Of a stretch of 64,000 nt of DNA, positions 33,069 through 43,316 are shown piece by piece. Position 1 is the stretch's first letter, and every line of letters starts with the position of its first letter. A program made the position numbers and the translations under genes. The notes beneath the pieces were generated by a model. It saw only the letters and a list, made by a program, of their open reading frames with translations, did no database searches and was not told the origin of the DNA. The DNA is from Actinomycetota bacterium (GTDB taxonomy: Bacteria; Actinomycetota; Acidimicrobiia; IMCC26256; PALSA-610). The stretch lies in NCBI GenBank assembly GCA_005779395.1, contig SXJP01000052.1, positions 1-64,000 on the forward strand, in the 5' to 3' direction.

Positions 33069-35927
33069 CTAATCGGTTATTCGCAATGCAACAGACGGCT
33101 TGATTTTCGCTGCGCTCCTCGCGGGCCCGAGAGTTGCGCCGAGTGCTCCCAAAAGCGTGAGCGCGACCAAGCCGATCACTAGAAACCACGGAACACCCCA
33201 AGTGAGACCGGCACCGAAGTCATCCGTTGTAGTTATCGACCAAGTGCACACAAAGCCGAGTAGCACTCCAACAAGCGTCCCTTCGATGGCGAGAAACCCA
33301 GCCTCTACAGCAAACGCAGACGACACCGAGTTGGCTTGGAATCCGAGAGCGCGCAACACTCCGATCTGGCGGCGCCGTTCGCGAACGGCGCGCACCATGA
33401 TCACGCCAATGCCAGCAATCCCGATTACGAGACCGATTGCTAGGAAGGATCTCATCAGCCCAAAGAACTGGTTCTGTTGAGCAACAAAATCAGCAACGAG
33501 TACTTCGAATGGATCTGCCTGAGCGCCAAACGAGAAATACTCGGCTTCGACATCCTTAGACAACGCCGCTGGATCGTCAGCGCGAATGAAAAGACGATTC
33601 GGTACAACCCTGTCGCCAAAGACCTCTCGCATCGCATCGGGATTCATGAGTCCACCATTGCGTAGCAAATCGTCGGCTGACTGCGCGATGACGGTCAGTT
33701 CCTTGGAGTTACCTGACACCGGATCGACGACAGTGAACTTGTCTCCAATACGTACTGCAGCCGCCGGCGGGCCTCCGTCTGACAAGAAAAACTCATCGAC
33801 CATCGCGAAGTTGGGGTTGTCTAGAACAGCTTGGTATGCGGCTTCGTCGGACGGGTAATTCCCTCTCGATTCGAGCGTTGGCGCTCCACCGCTCAGCCAT
33901 TCGTGGTCGAACGAAGTCATAGGGAAATGTCGGGGCTTGTCAAGATTCGGAATTTGGATCTCGGCAATAAGTCGCGTGAGCGAAGCTATATGGCGTACGT
34001 CCGAACGCGCTACAAGGTCGTCCGTCGGAATCGGGTTCGCATCGTTCGAAGCGATGTATGCGTTGTAGCCGCCCGAGACTTGTGTCGTGAACTCATCGAC
34101 CTGATTACCGAACATGTGCGCAAGGACCGAAATGTACACAAGGATGAAGACGACAATTGCGAACTGACCGATCGTGAATGCGGTACGTGCGCGCCGAGCC
34201 AATGGATTAGCAAGCCCTAGCCGCACCGTAAGGGAGCCACGCGTCAGTTTCGCGAGAAGACTCCCGACCTCGTGTTGGTATTCGGTGAGTAGCGCAACGG
34301 CGCCAAGCACACCTGTTATACCCTGCGCGACGAACGCGTCAATGTTGAGCTCTGCTTCGACCGCTACCGAAATAGAAACGCCGATGACCGACCATGCCAA
34401 CACCGAAACGGCTGCGCCTGTGACAGCCCAACGACGAGTTCCGATTAGCGTTCTCAGCAAAGAATAGGCACCTGAGACTGCCAGAGGAACGCCAGCAACT
34501 ACGAGCACCGCAGCTGGGTCAGACAATCCAGTCATCAAGATCATCAGACCGAACACGACCCTGATTGCTCCCCAAGCGATACGCAACCAACGAAAGCGTC
34601 TTGGGCGCACATCATCGATATCGCGTATCGCCGCAATCACGTTAAAGAATGCGGTCCCCACCGATGTCGCCACGATGGTGACGAGAGCTATCGCGAGTCC
34701 TACAAGGAATCCGGTAGCAAGACTCGCGCCGTCGTATGCGAATACGAGGTCGAGCGATAACTCCCCTGTTCCGGATCCAAATATGCCCGCAGCGCCAATC
34801 ACCACTAGACGTCCGATGCCTACACCAACCGCAGTACCAACGGTCGCTGCGACCATGGCGTACAGCCAGCCTTCGCTCGCGAACCCCATCACGAGCGATC
34901 GGCGCTTGAGTCCCATAGCGCGCATCATGCCGAGTTCGGATCGGCGTTCCTGAGCGAGCATCAAAAAGATGTTCACCATCAGCAATATCCCCGCAAAAAC
35001 AGCGAACGACGAGACTCCGCTGTAGAGGCCAGTGAGATTTGCCCCAGCTTCATCAGCATTCTCGAGCAAGTCAAACTTGACCGTCGCGACATTCGCGGCG
35101 ATCCCGTTGAGACTCGCGCCAAGCGCTTTGGCGACTACTTCGCTCTGCTCAGCGCCTGTTTCGACCCCGCCAACGTTCGAAACCACGAAGCCGAATGACG
35201 GCGGTTGGCCGACCTCGTTAGCCGCGGCTCTAAGGGATGCGATGGTGCCTGGAGCGACGAATGCGTTGTACGACTTCGATTCAAAACCAGACCAGTACCC
35301 AGCGATTCCCTTTTGCGCGATCACGCGATCTACTACGAGCGTTATAGAACCCTCGCCCGCAAAGACTGTGAATTCGTCGCCAGAAGTCAAACCAAGTTCT
35401 CGAGCGAGATCCTCGCCGACGACTGCTGTGCCACTCAGAGGCGTCGGTCCAGAAATTCCGGTGGCTTTCTCGTCTCCGCCAAAGGTCCTAGCAGCCTCGA
35501 AGTCGATCTCCAAGAGTTGAGCCTTCGGTGATGCCGTAAGCGCTTCGCCGTTTCTTAGAGTCGCAGCCGAAACTGGCATCGTCGCGATGGCGAGGATGCC
35601 CTCTACTTGCGGGTGCTCGAACGCCGCTATGCGCGCCGCTAGGGCTTCTGACTCTAGATCGCCGATAACGGCGACGACCTCGTCGATCGGTCCGAGCTTT
35701 GTGTAAGCGAAGTTGCGTATCGATGAACCGAACGAGTCGCCAACGACAAGTGCTGCTGTTATTAGGGCGGTCGCGAGCAGTGACCCAACAATTACGAGAG
35801 CGCTCTCGCGAGGCCGCCGGATCGCGTTGCGAACAGCAAGACGACGCAATGTCGGTCGAAAAATGAGTGTGATGATGAACGGCGCGGAAAGGACCGTCAC
35901 CATCACCAAGACAAAAGTCATGCCCAC
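33069..35927 (-). CDS. ABC transporter permease with two FtsX/MacB domains
   Basis: 952-residue membrane protein with two FtsX-like cores, each with a MacB periplasmic-type insert: first core after residue ~300 (LMMRAMGLKRRSLVMGF) and second near the C-terminus (RRQIGVLRALGFQANSVSSAF). N-terminal helix, large extracytoplasmic loops and a central block of helices (residues ~450-600). Works with the ATPase encoded just upstream (10-base overlap). Likely exports lipids, lipoproteins or peptides; substrate unknown. Confidence 0.88.
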   Translation of the reverse strand: MGMTFVLVMVTVLSAPFIITLIFRPTLRRLAVRNAIRRPRESALVIVGSLLATALITAALVVGDSFGSSIRNFAYTKLGPIDEVVAVIGDLESEALAARIAAFEHPQVEGILAIATMPVSAATLRNGEALTASPKAQLLEIDFEAARTFGGDEKATGISGPTPLSGTAVVGEDLARELGLTSGDEFTVFAGEGSITLVVDRVIAQKGIAGYWSGFESKSYNAFVAPGTIASLRAAANEVGQPPSFGFVVSNVGGVETGAEQSEVVAKALGASLNGIAANVATVKFDLLENADEAGANLTGLYSGVSSFAVFAGILLMVNIFLMLAQERRSELGMMRAMGLKRRSLVMGFASEGWLYAMVAATVGTAVGVGIGRLVVIGAAGIFGSGTGELSLDLVFAYDGASLATGFLVGLAIALVTIVATSVGTAFFNVIAAIRDIDDVRPRRFRWLRIAWGAIRVVFGLMILMTGLSDPAAVLVVAGVPLAVSGAYSLLRTLIGTRRWAVTGAAVSVLAWSVIGVSISVAVEAELNIDAFVAQGITGVLGAVALLTEYQHEVGSLLAKLTRGSLTVRLGLANPLARRARTAFTIGQFAIVVFILVYISVLAHMFGNQVDEFTTQVSGGYNAYIASNDANPIPTDDLVARSDVRHIASLTRLIAEIQIPNLDKPRHFPMTSFDHEWLSGGAPTLESRGNYPSDEAAYQAVLDNPNFAMVDEFFLSDGGPPAAAVRIGDKFTVVDPVSGNSKELTVIAQSADDLLRNGGLMNPDAMREVFGDRVVPNRLFIRADDPAALSKDVEAEYFSFGAQADPFEVLVADFVAQQNQFFGLMRSFLAIGLVIGIAGIGVIMVRAVRERRRQIGVLRALGFQANSVSSAFAVEAGFLAIEGTLVGVLLGFVCTWSITTTDDFGAGLTWGVPWFLVIGLVALTLLGALGATLGPARSAAKIKPSVALRITD

Positions 35928-36619
35928 GTCTTGGCTGTTTGGCGGTCGCCGACAATTCGACCGTCGCGCATGGTCACCATGCGCTGCGCCTGGTTGCCTA
36001 CCTCTTCATCGTGGGTTACAACAATCATCGCGATGCCATCGGTGCGGTGCAGGTCTGCGAGTAACTCCATTACGACTCCGGCTGTCTCAGAGTCGAGGGC
36101 GCCAGTTGGTTCGTCAGCCCACACGACCGACGGTTTTCCGGCTAGCGCTCGCGCCACGGTTACGCGCTGTTGCTCACCGCCGGAAAGCTCAGCCGGACGA
36201 TTACGTAGGCGATGGCCTAAGCCGACACGCTCGAGTGTCTCTGTCGCGCGCTTGCGCGCTTCGCTCTGACGAACCCCGCCTAGAAGCAAAGGGAGTTCAA
36301 CATTTTCTACAGCGCTAAAAACTGGGATCAAGTTGTATGCCTGAAAAATGAAACCCATCGAACGCGCCCTGTGCCGCGTGCGTTCGGCATCGCTCATCGC
36401 GTGGAGGCCTGCACCACTCAACTCGACGTTTCCATCGTCGATGTCATCTAGGCCTGACAAGCAATTGAGGAGCGTTGTCTTACCGCAACCCGATGGTCCC
36501 ATAATCGAGACCCATTCGCCAGCATTGACAATTAGGTCAACACCTTTGAGAGCCTCAACCTCTACGCCCGCGCTCCGGTACACCTTGCGAACAGAATTTG
36601 CTACAAGAATTGCGGCCAT
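35918..36619 (-). CDS. ABC transporter ATP-binding protein (LolD/MacB type)
   Basis: 233 residues with Walker A MGPSGCGKTTLLNCLSGLD, Q-loop region FIFQAYNLIPVFSAVENVELPL, signature LSGGEQQRVTVARALA, Walker B VVWADEPTGALDS and H-loop VTHDEE. Its stop overlaps the start of the permease gene. It drives the mechanotransmission-type FtsX permease. Confidence 0.93.
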   Translation of the reverse strand: MAAILVANSVRKVYRSAGVEVEALKGVDLIVNAGEWVSIMGPSGCGKTTLLNCLSGLDDIDDGNVELSGAGLHAMSDAERTRHRARSMGFIFQAYNLIPVFSAVENVELPLLLGGVRQSEARKRATETLERVGLGHRLRNRPAELSGGEQQRVTVARALAGKPSVVWADEPTGALDSETAGVVMELLADLHRTDGIAMIVVTHDEEVGNQAQRMVTMRDGRIVGDRQTAKTWA

Positions 36620-36706
36620 CGCCTATTGCTCCCACAAGAAATACGACCACGAAATTGACCACCTGAACTTACCTAAGCCGGTACGAAAACCGCCGTTCGG
36701 AGTGGG

Positions 36707-37570
36707 TTAACTAGACGCCCATGGGGCCGTAAACGTTGTCCCTTCGACCTTATTCTCTGCCCGAAGCTTGATGAGATGCGCATGCACTTGTTGTTTAGCC
36801 ATGTCGATCAATCCCGCAGGTAACCCGCCCGGGCGGCCCTTTGGAGTGTCGGTATATAGAGCGGCGACGATCGCACCGATCCGCAGTGGTCCTTCGCTGA
36901 GCGCCGCGACAATCTGGCGTTCCCGCATCTTTCGGTGCTTGACGTATTCGGCGAGTTTCATCGCCGGCTCGTCGATCACATCCCCGTGCGCTGGCAGTAT
37001 TCGCGCGAGGCGCTTGATCTTTTGCATCCGGTCGACAGAAGAGAGATACGCAGCCATGTCGCCACCACGTCGCGGACTAACAACAGTGGTCGTGCCATTC
37101 AGAACGTGATCACCCGTGAATAGGGACCGTTCTTCTTCAAGGAAGAAGCAGAGGTGATTTGGAGCGTGGCCCGGTGTGTGCATCACGTTCAGGCCGAACT
37201 CCGTACCTTCGACAACATCGCCTTCGTTGAGTTCGCGATCAACTTTCAGATCAAAGCCATCCGCCTTCGGAGACTTTCCAAACGCAGCCAGAGTCGCGCC
37301 CGTTGCTTTCTGCAAGCGTTCCGCCGCGGGCCAATGATCTGGATGCGTGTGCGTCAACAGAATCCATCTGACCCGTTCTTTCATCGCTCCGCCGACGATG
37401 GCTTCGACATGGCCAGCATCGTCAGGACCCGGATCGATGACAGCTACTTCGTCAACGCCGACAAGGTAAGTGTTCGTTCCAGGGCCCGTCATTAGTCCCG
37501 GGTTCGGCGCAACGATTCTGCGGACTAGTTGAGAGATCGCCGACGGCACGCCTGGCGCCATATTGGTCAT
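36707..37570 (-). CDS. MBL-fold metallo-hydrolase (LACTB2-like)
   Basis: 287 residues from ATG 37570, which overlaps the Nudix stop by ATGA. Metal motif LLTHTHPDHWPAAERL (HxHxDH with the sixth-position His shifted as in LACTB2), VMHTPGHAPNHLCFFLEEERSLFTGDHVL and ILPAHGDVI, plus a C-terminal winged helix (LRIGAIVAALYTDTPKGRPGGLPAGLIDMAKQQVHAHLIKL). LACTB2-type enzymes cleave RNA or thioesters; a matching actinobacterial family exists near crp in mycobacteria (Rv3677c). Confidence 0.86.
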   Translation of the reverse strand: MTNMAPGVPSAISQLVRRIVAPNPGLMTGPGTNTYLVGVDEVAVIDPGPDDAGHVEAIVGGAMKERVRWILLTHTHPDHWPAAERLQKATGATLAAFGKSPKADGFDLKVDRELNEGDVVEGTEFGLNVMHTPGHAPNHLCFFLEEERSLFTGDHVLNGTTTVVSPRRGGDMAAYLSSVDRMQKIKRLARILPAHGDVIDEPAMKLAEYVKHRKMRERQIVAALSEGPLRIGAIVAALYTDTPKGRPGGLPAGLIDMAKQQVHAHLIKLRAENKVEGTTFTAPWASS

Positions 37571-38397
37571 GCGACGTTTTCGGTGTCGTGGAATGTTTGT
37601 TCGAGCCGCATGTCGAGTTCGAGCCTCGAGCGGAGTGGCCGCCATCCGCGTCGCGCCCCGTCGTGGTCATCTCCCGGGAGCCAGATACGTTCGCCCGAAC
37701 CTTCCGAGACCACTAGCGGGACATCATCTCGCTGAGCTTCGAGCACCGTTGCCATCAGCCGCGCACTCGAAGAGAATCGTGCGATCGCCATCAGAGTCCG
37801 AAGCGTCGGGAAGATGAGATCAATTTCCTTTTCGCGGCACCGCTGTAAAGCCTCGCCTGGTCGCATCCATTCTGAGTGGACCACTTCGTTATCGTCGTGG
37901 CGTCCTTCTTGATCGTCTGGCGCCGCCGCGATCAGAAACCATGTGTCGTATCTACGTGGCGAGCCTTCCGGTGTCAGCCAGTGGGCGAAGATTCCAACTG
38001 ATCCGAGATCCATCTCGACATCATGTTTGTCTAGCGCCGATGGCCAGGATGCGGTTTCGGAGTTAATGGCGTCGCGTTCCTGATGGAACTCAGCCCTGCC
38101 AGATCCGAGCAGAAATCCGGACTCTTCAAACGCCTCGCGAGCAGCTGCGAGCCAGTAGCGGAGCCCATCGTTAGCCACTCCGACAAGCCGCGACGCTCGA
38201 CCGTCATCGATACCATGAGTCCGCGCGTAGACATTCGGGTCGGAGTCGACCGTATCGACTGCGCCGCCGGGGAATACATGCGCTCCAGGCCCGAAAACGG
38301 AATTCGGGTTGCGACGCAGCATAAACACATGCAGATCTGGCATGTTACGCACGAGTATCAACGTCGCGGCTTCTCTTACCTCGACTGCTTGTGGCAT
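37567..38397 (-). CDS. Nudix hydrolase (NUDT19/RP2-like)
   Basis: 276 residues. The Nudix box is split, with FPGGAVD near residue 45 and AAREAFEESGFLL about 45 residues later, as in the NUDT19 class that hydrolyses CoA esters or nucleotide diphosphates. Residues Glu-Glu of REAFEES provide metal ligands. ATGA overlap with the MBL hydrolase suggests the pair act on related substrates. Confidence 0.83.
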   Translation of the reverse strand: MPQAVEVREAATLILVRNMPDLHVFMLRRNPNSVFGPGAHVFPGGAVDTVDSDPNVYARTHGIDDGRASRLVGVANDGLRYWLAAAREAFEESGFLLGSGRAEFHQERDAINSETASWPSALDKHDVEMDLGSVGIFAHWLTPEGSPRRYDTWFLIAAAPDDQEGRHDDNEVVHSEWMRPGEALQRCREKEIDLIFPTLRTLMAIARFSSSARLMATVLEAQRDDVPLVVSEGSGERIWLPGDDHDGARRGWRPLRSRLELDMRLEQTFHDTENVA

Positions 38398-38440
38398 CCC
38401 ACAAGGTTACCGGCGCACTGCTGGTTCTACGCTAGGGATC

Positions 38441-39781
38441 GTGACCGATCCACGCCGCGCTCTACCGAGCGTCGAACAAGTCCTCGTAGGTCTCGGTGCA
38501 ATTGACCTTCCTCAGGCGCTTCTCACTGAAATTGCGCGCCGCACCATCGACGATGCACGGACGAGCATCGAAGAAGGTTGCGCAATCTCGCGCTCCGAAG
38601 TGATCGAGATAGCAAGAGTTTCCGCGACATCGACCGCACGTGAACTATTGGGCCCGATGATTAATGCCACCGGAGTGCTGCTTCACACGAACCTCGGTCG
38701 CGCTCCCCTCGGAGAAAGGGCCCTCGCGGCAGTAACGGGCTCTGCGAGCTACGCGAATCTCGAATACAAGCTCGAAACCGGCAAGCGCGGCTCTCGCCAC
38801 GACCATGCGGGCCACCTGTTAGCAATGGCTGTGGGAGCAGAAGCAGCCATCGTCGTCAACAACAACGCGGCTGCAGTCATGCTGGTGCTCGGCGCGCTAG
38901 CTCGCGATAGTGAAGTTGTCGTCTCGCGTGGCGAACTCGTAGAAATCGGTGGAGGATTCCGAGTCCCGGACGTGTTGCGTGAGAGCGGAGCCAAACTCAT
39001 CGAGGTCGGCACGACGAATCGCACTCGCGCCGCTGACTTTCTCGGTGCGAAGTCACCAGCGACAGCGATGTTCTTGCGAGTACATGCTTCGAACTACCGC
39101 ATGATCGGATTTACTGAGCAACCCGCCATTACTGAACTCGCCGAAACTGGTATCGATGTCGTAGTCGATGCGGGAAGCGGTCTACTCGACTCGACAACGC
39201 CATGGCTCGACGCGCCACCAAGTTGGTTATCCGACGAACCCGGCATTCGTCAGTGCCTCACCGATGGAGCTGCACTCGTTACTTTTTCAGGCGACAAGCT
39301 TCTTGGCGGACCTCAGGCAGGCGTCATCGCCGGACGGCGCGACCTGGTCGAAGCTTGTGCTCGTCATCCACTCGCACGCGCGTTGCGCGCAGACAAGCTC
39401 ACACTTTCCGCGTTGCAATCTGTCGCTCTGAGCTACTTGCGCGGATCTGTCGTAGAGGACATCCCATTTTGGCAGATGGCGTCTGCTCCGCTGAGTGAAT
39501 TGCGAAACCGGGCAGAAGCAATCACAGCGAGAGTGCCGAGCGCGAAGGTGATCGATTCGCACGCAGCTGCTGGCGGCGGTTCGTTGCCGGGGCTCACAAT
39601 CCCGTCAATCGCCGTTGCTCTCGCCACAGACAATGTCGACGCGGCGTTAGCTCAATTACGCGAGCGCAGGATTGTCGCGATCGCACGCGACCATGCTTTG
39701 GTCGCAGATCTGCGAAGCGTCAACGGTCAATGTGACGCCGCACTCGCTGATGCACTAGTCGCCCTCACAACATCTCGATGA
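38441..39781 (+). CDS. selA: L-seryl-tRNA(Sec) selenium transferase
   Basis: PLP enzyme converting Ser-tRNA(Sec) to Sec-tRNA(Sec) using selenophosphate. 446 residues from the GTG at 38441 (upstream frame to 38309 overlaps the Nudix gene). Motifs: INATGVLLHTNLGRAPLG, SNLE-like ASYANLEYKLETGKRGSRH, VNNNAAAVMLVLGAL, SRGELVEIGGGFRVPDV, VGTTNRTRAADF and the PLP lysine in TFSGDKLLGGPQAGVIAG. The stop overlaps selB (ATGA). Confidence 0.95.
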   Translation: MTDPRRALPSVEQVLVGLGAIDLPQALLTEIARRTIDDARTSIEEGCAISRSEVIEIARVSATSTARELLGPMINATGVLLHTNLGRAPLGERALAAVTGSASYANLEYKLETGKRGSRHDHAGHLLAMAVGAEAAIVVNNNAAAVMLVLGALARDSEVVVSRGELVEIGGGFRVPDVLRESGAKLIEVGTTNRTRAADFLGAKSPATAMFLRVHASNYRMIGFTEQPAITELAETGIDVVVDAGSGLLDSTTPWLDAPPSWLSDEPGIRQCLTDGAALVTFSGDKLLGGPQAGVIAGRRDLVEACARHPLARALRADKLTLSALQSVALSYLRGSVVEDIPFWQMASAPLSELRNRAEAITARVPSAKVIDSHAAAGGGSLPGLTIPSIAVALATDNVDAALAQLRERRIVAIARDHALVADLRSVNGQCDAALADALVALTTSR

Positions 39782-41586
39782 GGGTTATCGCTACTGCTGG
39801 TCACGTAGACCACGGAAAATCTTCGCTGGTTCTCGCTCTCACAGGTACTGACCCTGATCGATTCCCTGAGGAAAAAGCTCGCGGTCTCACGATCGACATC
39901 GGCTTCGCATTCGCGACAATCGGCGATCATCAAGTTGGATTCGTAGACGTTCCTGGGCATGTTCGCTTCGTCAAGAACATGCTCGCAGGTGTCGGCGCTG
40001 TAGACATCGCCATGGTCATAGTTGCAGCTACCGAAGGCTGGATGCCACAGACAGAAGAACACGTCCGGATTCTCGAACTACTCGACATCCGCCACGGGAT
40101 GATCGTGATCACCAAGGCTGACTTGGTAGACGACGAAACTCTGGAACTCGCGCAGCTCGAGTTAGCCGATCACCTCGAGGATACGAATCTTGCCGACTGG
40201 ACGGTCGTGGTTGCTGACTCATTGAGTGGCCGTGGCCTAGATGAGGTACGCGAAAAACTTGACGGTGTATTGCGCTCTGCACCTGGCGCAAAAGATTTGG
40301 GTAGAGCAAGGCTTTGGGTCGATCGAGTGTTTGCCGCGAAGGGGGCGGGGACGGTCGTTACCGGAACTCTCACGCTCGGTTCGCTGTCGATCGACGACGA
40401 GGTCCTCATTGAACCTGGCGGCCGCACGGCAAGAGTGCGTGCTATCGAGAGCCACCACCAACGGCTCGACCGCGTTGACCCCGGTAGTCGTGTCGCTCTC
40501 AACCTCGCAGGGATCGATCACACCGATGTTCATCGTGGCGATGCTCTAGTGCTGCCCGGATTGTGGGCTACTCCAGCCGCAGTCGATGTCGAAATTCTCG
40601 AGGCCGCTGGCCAACGACTGCCGGCCCGGGGGTTCTTGACAGCGCACATCGGTTCGGGCGAATATCGCGTTCGATGGCGAGTACTCGACGAGGCTCGTCG
40701 TATTGGCCGGGTACGGCTACCCGAGGGCCTGCCACTCGCTCCTGGTGACAGACTCGTCTTGCGAAGCTCGGGTCGTAGGGCGACAGTCGGTGGCGCTGTC
40801 GTGGTCGATGTCGAACCGCCGCGCCGGACGGTCGCAGCAATTGAGCGTTGCCGGTTGCAACCAGACGACCTCTTGTTCGCTCAACGCGAAGTCCTCACAG
40901 TCGACGATGTCGTGCGGCTCCGCGGGCTAAATCGAGTTGATGCCAACGAACTCATCTCAAGACTCGTCGATGCCGGGGTGGCCGTGCGCGCTAGCGACGC
41001 AGTCATGTCTGCGCAACGAGTCGGCGTCATCAGGGAGGCCGTACTGGTCAAAGTGCTGGCATTTCACGCAGCGCAACCAGATATTCCTGGAATGGAGTTG
41101 ACTGCACTAAGCGCAGCAATGAGTGTCGATCCAACGCAACTCAAGATTGTGCTCAAAGATCAGCCATCTCTCGTAACCGACCGCGAACTAATCAGATCTG
41201 TCGATCATGTTGGACTCGCATCACAAACAGCCGACGGAAAGCGCTTCGTGGAAGCGCTACGAGCAAGGCCATTCAATCCGCCAACTGCGGATGAGCTCCG
41301 AATCGAAAAACGTATCGAGCGCGCCCTCGTGCGCGAAGGCGTAGTTGTATACCTAGACGGTGTTGTGTTTTCAGCCGTGGCGCTCGACGATGCGAGGAAG
41401 ATGATTTCACGCGCTGTCATAGAACGAGGAACCTTGGCTGTCGCCGATATTCGTGATTTGCTCGGGACAACGCGTAAGTACGCGATGCCGATAGTGAATC
41501 AACTCGACCGTGAAGGCGTCACCCGCCGCCGAGGGGACGACAGGATCGCGGGGCCGCGCGCGATCGCTACTACAGACTCGCTATGA
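39778..41586 (+). CDS. selB: Selenocysteine-specific translation elongation factor
   Basis: 602 residues. GTPase motifs [35 protein letters not shown], and TKADL; EF-Tu-like domains 2-3; and a C-terminal run of winged-helix domains (from about residue 380) that bind the SECIS hairpin. It delivers Sec-tRNA to UGA codons. It ends six bases inside the convergent whiB gene. Confidence 0.95.
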   Translation: MRVIATAGHVDHGKSSLVLALTGTDPDRFPEEKARGLTIDIGFAFATIGDHQVGFVDVPGHVRFVKNMLAGVGAVDIAMVIVAATEGWMPQTEEHVRILELLDIRHGMIVITKADLVDDETLELAQLELADHLEDTNLADWTVVVADSLSGRGLDEVREKLDGVLRSAPGAKDLGRARLWVDRVFAAKGAGTVVTGTLTLGSLSIDDEVLIEPGGRTARVRAIESHHQRLDRVDPGSRVALNLAGIDHTDVHRGDALVLPGLWATPAAVDVEILEAAGQRLPARGFLTAHIGSGEYRVRWRVLDEARRIGRVRLPEGLPLAPGDRLVLRSSGRRATVGGAVVVDVEPPRRTVAAIERCRLQPDDLLFAQREVLTVDDVVRLRGLNRVDANELISRLVDAGVAVRASDAVMSAQRVGVIREAVLVKVLAFHAAQPDIPGMELTALSAAMSVDPTQLKIVLKDQPSLVTDRELIRSVDHVGLASQTADGKRFVEALRARPFNPPTADELRIEKRIERALVREGVVVYLDGVVFSAVALDDARKMISRAVIERGTLAVADIRDLLGTTRKYAMPIVNQLDREGVTRRRGDDRIAGPRAIATTDSL

Positions 41587-41874
41587 AGACCGGCGCACCT
41601 TCAAGTGGCGTCGCTCGAGTTCATTGAGGCCACCCCAGATTCCAAAGACTTCGTTCTCTATAAGTGCGTAATCAAGACACTCGCCTCGCACTGGGCAGAG
41701 GGCACAGAGCGACTTGGCTTGACGCTCGCGTCGATCTCGTTCTTCGCGTCGTTCGTGGGATGTCGGCGGATAAAAGTGGTGGCGGTGTTCGCCGCGACAG
41801 CTTGCTTCGTCGTGCCACGCGCGGTAGCTCAGATCAAGGCTCAACGTATCCCCCTTGGCAAAAACCTCTGACAA
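41581..41874 (-). CDS. WhiB-family iron-sulfur transcriptional regulator
   Basis: 97 residues. Four cluster cysteines: EASCRG, then SLCALCPVRGECLDYAL (C-x2-C-x5-C), and the turn GIWGGLNELERR before a basic DNA-contact tail (LKVRRSS). Actinobacteria-specific O2/NO-sensing regulator. A WhiB gene (whiB4) also adjoins the paired ArsA-like ATPase genes in mycobacteria, which supports a real link with the ATPases 1.4 kb downstream here, although the intervening nfeD gene differs. Confidence 0.92.
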   Translation of the reverse strand: MSEVFAKGDTLSLDLSYRAWHDEASCRGEHRHHFYPPTSHERREERDRRERQAKSLCALCPVRGECLDYALIENEVFGIWGGLNELERRHLKVRRSS

Positions 41875-41931
41875 GCGTGGAACGTAGAGCTAAGTGTGCC
41901 TCTCCGTCAAACCCGTTGAGCCGAAGGGATA

Positions 41932-43290
41932 TCAGTCGCCAGATTTGCGCTTTTTGGCCTTTTCTCTGTAGTCCTCGGCGCCGCCAATTTCGGGTTCGAC
42001 TTCAAGAGCAACACCTTCAACCGCAACAACTCTGACCACAGCGCCGCTAGCTATCGGAGTCGCACGGTTGGTGCGCGCTTTCCATAACGCTTCACGGACC
42101 TTCACAACGCCATCGGTGCCGATGTCAGTCTCGGCAGTACCCATCTCGCCAATAATCCCCTCACGGCCAATGGTCGGTGTCGAAAATCGCGTCCGCATCA
42201 TGGCTGGAAGTCCACCAACGAAAAACGCAATTGTGCCTGTTACTACGAGCGCGATCGTCCACCACCGCAAGTCGAGTTGTGCCGACCCTCCGTAAAGCAT
42301 GATCGAACCGGCGATCATGTCAAGGATGCCAACCGCGCTCCAGAAACCAACACCGCCAGCTTGCAAGTCGATGGTTAGTGCGCCGAGTCCTAGTGCGAGA
42401 AGGGCAACGCCCCACCAAGTGACGGGCAAATGAGAAAAGCCAACTAAGGCACAAACGAGGCAGATCGCACCGACTACAGCCGCTGCACCGATCGACGCTG
42501 CATAAAACTCAAAAACGATGAGAGAGATCGCCATGACGAAGAGTAAATACGCGACCCACGAGGCGTTCAATGTGTGTAGAAGTTGATCGAAAACGCTCAG
42601 CTTTTGAAACCGCAAGTCCTGATTGATCGAGGTCGTCGGATCGCCACCCTTTTCACCCGGCACGACGACCTTGGTAGAGAGCTTGACCTTGTCACCAATG
42701 CCGGTCTCGATAGTTGTTCCGTCGAGTTCCGTCAGCAAATTTCTGAGCGATGCGTCGATCCGATCAACCAATCCTGCCTCACGCGCTTGTGCGGCATTCA
42801 TGGTTCTGCGCGGTTCGCACGCAGGGGCTCGGTCGTCTAGTTGACCCCAATCCAGGAGAACCCAGTCGCAGAACCCGATCGATGCGTTGCTTGCCATTGA
42901 TACATATGGTGCGGCTTCGACTAAGTAGGCAGCCGCACTACGAGCGGTCGATCCAGCGGGTCCAATCCACACGACGATCGGCACAGTCGCGGTCGAAATC
43001 TGTTCATGCAATGCTTCGACATCAACATCGAGCGCGCCTTTACTATCGAGTTGAATCACCAGAAGTGTCGAGTCGCGATCTTCGGCATCGGTGATTGCGC
43101 CGCTCAACAACGACGCGTTCGGCGGGTCGATCAGACCGTTGATCTGCACAACGTCGATGCCATTCAGATCAACAACGTCAACGTCTGCATCTGCATGTTG
43201 AGCGAAGACCGAGACGCAAGCAATCACCAGCCCAGCAGTCGCGGCGCACCTGAGTGTCCTCTTCGATTTCTGATGCAGATCTTGTCGCAT
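41932..43290 (-). CDS. NfeD-family membrane protein with ClpP-class protease-like domain
   Basis: 452 residues from ATG 43290. A signal peptide (AATAGLVIACVSVFAQHADA), a ClpP/crotonase-like domain (VVQINGLIDPPNASLLSGAITDAEDRDSTLLVIQLDSKG, PAGSTARSAAAYLVEAA), about five membrane helices and a C-terminal NfeD OB domain (IGEMGTAETDIGTDGVVKVREALWKARTNRATPIASGAVVRVVAVEG). The family acts with SPFH/stomatin proteins in membrane quality control; no SPFH gene is in the window. Confidence 0.84.
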   Translation of the reverse strand: MRQDLHQKSKRTLRCAATAGLVIACVSVFAQHADADVDVVDLNGIDVVQINGLIDPPNASLLSGAITDAEDRDSTLLVIQLDSKGALDVDVEALHEQISTATVPIVVWIGPAGSTARSAAAYLVEAAPYVSMASNASIGFCDWVLLDWGQLDDRAPACEPRRTMNAAQAREAGLVDRIDASLRNLLTELDGTTIETGIGDKVKLSTKVVVPGEKGGDPTTSINQDLRFQKLSVFDQLLHTLNASWVAYLLFVMAISLIVFEFYAASIGAAAVVGAICLVCALVGFSHLPVTWWGVALLALGLGALTIDLQAGGVGFWSAVGILDMIAGSIMLYGGSAQLDLRWWTIALVVTGTIAFFVGGLPAMMRTRFSTPTIGREGIIGEMGTAETDIGTDGVVKVREALWKARTNRATPIASGAVVRVVAVEGVALEVEPEIGGAEDYREKAKKRKSGD

Positions 43291-43316
43291 AATTGCTCTA
43301 CTAGCGTCTCGGGTCA

